A stretch of DNA of 5,997 nucleotides from Spirochaetales bacterium (GTDB lineage Bacteria > Spirochaetota > Spirochaetia > DSM-2461): assembly GCA_002748225.1 (NCBI GenBank), contig PDRU01000178.1:1-5997 (forward strand), in the 5' to 3' direction. The translations under genes and the position numbers were made by a program. Below the pieces are notes generated by a model that was not told the origin of the DNA, did not search any database, and saw only the letters and a list, made by a program, of their open reading frames with translations. Of the stretch, positions 5,582 through 5,997 are shown piece by piece (position 1 is the stretch's first letter; every line of letters begins with the position of its first letter).

Positions 5582-5703
5582 CCGGTATTAATCGGCGCTT
5601 GTCGGGTTATATATACGGTACTAAACGCTGGCAGGCTCCGGTTTTCCCGTATTCATCCGCTCCGGAGCCAGGTTCCCGTAAAGGCTTAACCCGATAGTTC
5701 ACT
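5556..5703 (-). ncRNA. Candidate structured RNA: small RNA or cis-acting leader of the helicase gene
   Basis: Read on the minus strand from the predicted transcription start, the sequence folds as a nested stem. The outer helix is TCGGGTTA (5694-5687) with TAACCCGA (5609-5602), 8 bp without mismatch. The middle helix is TACGG (5680-5676) with CCGTA (5618-5614). The inner helix is GGCTCCGG (5669-5662) with CCGGAGCC (5641-5634), 8 bp, closing a 20-nt loop. The octamer TACGGGAA occurs at 5680-5673 and again in the apical loop (5651-5644), and TACGG a third time at 5572-5568, so three segments could compete for the single CCGTA. A terminator-like hairpin follows. I see no match to tRNA, SRP RNA, tmRNA, RNase P RNA, 6S RNA or a riboswitch class I know. 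The dyad symmetry also exists in + strand RNA; the orientation is chosen from the promoter. Confidence 0.45.
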
Positions 5704-5710
5704 AAAATTG

Positions 5711-5739
5711 AGTATATACTTTCATCAAATGATTGTCGA
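5711..5739 (-). promoter_or_regulatory. Sigma70-type promoter for the structured leader and helicase
   Basis: On the minus strand TCGACA (5739-5734, five of six consensus bases) is separated by exactly 17 bp from TATACT (5716-5711, five of six). The predicted start is at about 5703, just upstream of the nested stem. The -10 lies in the 10 bp palindrome AGTATATACT (5711-5720), so a TATACT is also present on the plus strand and could serve the opposing gene. The spacer also holds the small inverted repeat ATCA-AA-TGAT (5723-5732), a possible operator half-site pair. Confidence 0.65.
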
Positions 5740-5802
5740 TAGAAGAAATAGAACGACAAAACAGCTTGGCCGGCTATTCACCGAAGAAAGCCTTCTGTTT
5801 CA

Positions 5803-5807
5803 AAAGG
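5803..5807 (+). promoter_or_regulatory. Ribosome binding site of the partial gene at 5815
   Basis: AAAGG lies 7 nt upstream of the ATG at 5815, a usable Shine-Dalgarno sequence that supports this start. Confidence 0.65.
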
Positions 5808-5814
5808 TAGCAGT

Positions 5815-5997
5815 ATGTTTTTAAAGTCCAAAATACCCGTTTTCTTTTTCATGGCGCTTCTGCTGGCGGCAGAAACACTCTGGAGCGGAGAATGGGAGAT
5901 TGCACCGGCCAAAGCTTCCGCCCTGCCTGAAACAGATTCGGAACTTGTTTTTACCCCGCTTGAAGAGAGCGCATACATCAACACCTTTCTGACCGGC
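5815..5997 (+). CDS. N-terminus of a probable exported or membrane-anchored protein, cut by the window end
   Basis: Sixty-one codons are visible without a stop. The N-terminus is typical of a secretion signal: a basic n-region (MFLKSKIP) and then a hydrophobic stretch VFFFMALLLAAETLW at about residues 9-23. A polar, acidic segment follows (PETDSELVFTPLEESAY). No lipobox cysteine follows the hydrophobic stretch, and no clean AXA signal peptidase site is close enough to call, so it could be a cleaved periplasmic protein or an anchored one. I do not recognise the family from this fragment. It is divergent from the helicase gene; a plus-strand promoter may overlap the AGTATATACT palindrome, but no good -35 pairs with it. 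Confidence 0.65.
   Translation, partial: MFLKSKIPVFFFMALLLAAETLWSGEWEIAPAKASALPETDSELVFTPLEESAYINTFLTG

Noticed and set aside
5602..5694. tRNA, 4.5S/SRP RNA, 6S RNA or a known riboswitch
   Set aside because: The fold has no cloverleaf or T-loop sequence, no SRP GGAA-loop consensus, and no motif of a riboswitch class I can name; it is too short for the 6S long hairpin.

Overview
The window reads as ordinary bacterial chromosome broken up by two unusual repeat arrays. The acetate kinase has a C-terminal extension of about 40 residues, and it sits near a PgeF-family enzyme and an RhlB-like helicase with a long basic tail. Together with the moderately GC-rich, dispersed gene layout, this suggests a spirochaete, most likely a Treponema or a close relative. 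That assignment is from recall of protein style; I could not search.

Layout: ackA (+, 57-1388) faces a DJ-1/PfpI-family gene (-, 1663-2154). The gap between their stop codons is filled by array 1, sixteen tandem 14-17 bp units (1392-1651). The DJ-1 gene is divergent from pgeF (+, 2185-3138), with only about 30 bp between their starts. pgeF faces the RNA helicase gene (-, 3839-5533). Everything from the last codons of pgeF to just before the helicase stop is array 2, about 930 bp of nested GC-rich repeats (2883-3812). The helicase gene is divergent from a fourth gene that begins at 5815, encodes a likely exported protein and runs off the window. The 281 bp divergent gap holds a good sigma70-type promoter for the helicase side. 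Directly downstream of the predicted transcription start is a nested-hairpin RNA, followed by a terminator-like hairpin before the helicase start codon.

The genes do not form one pathway. AckA makes ATP and acetate from acetyl phosphate, PgeF removes misincorporated muropeptide precursors or acts on purine nucleosides, the DJ-1 protein is probably a stress or glyoxalase-like enzyme, and the helicase handles RNA. The most distinctive features are the two arrays, the structured helicase leader, and a DJ-1 protein with an apparent internal deletion. Both arrays lie only in convergent gaps, and in each a repeat unit matches the terminal codons of a neighbouring gene.
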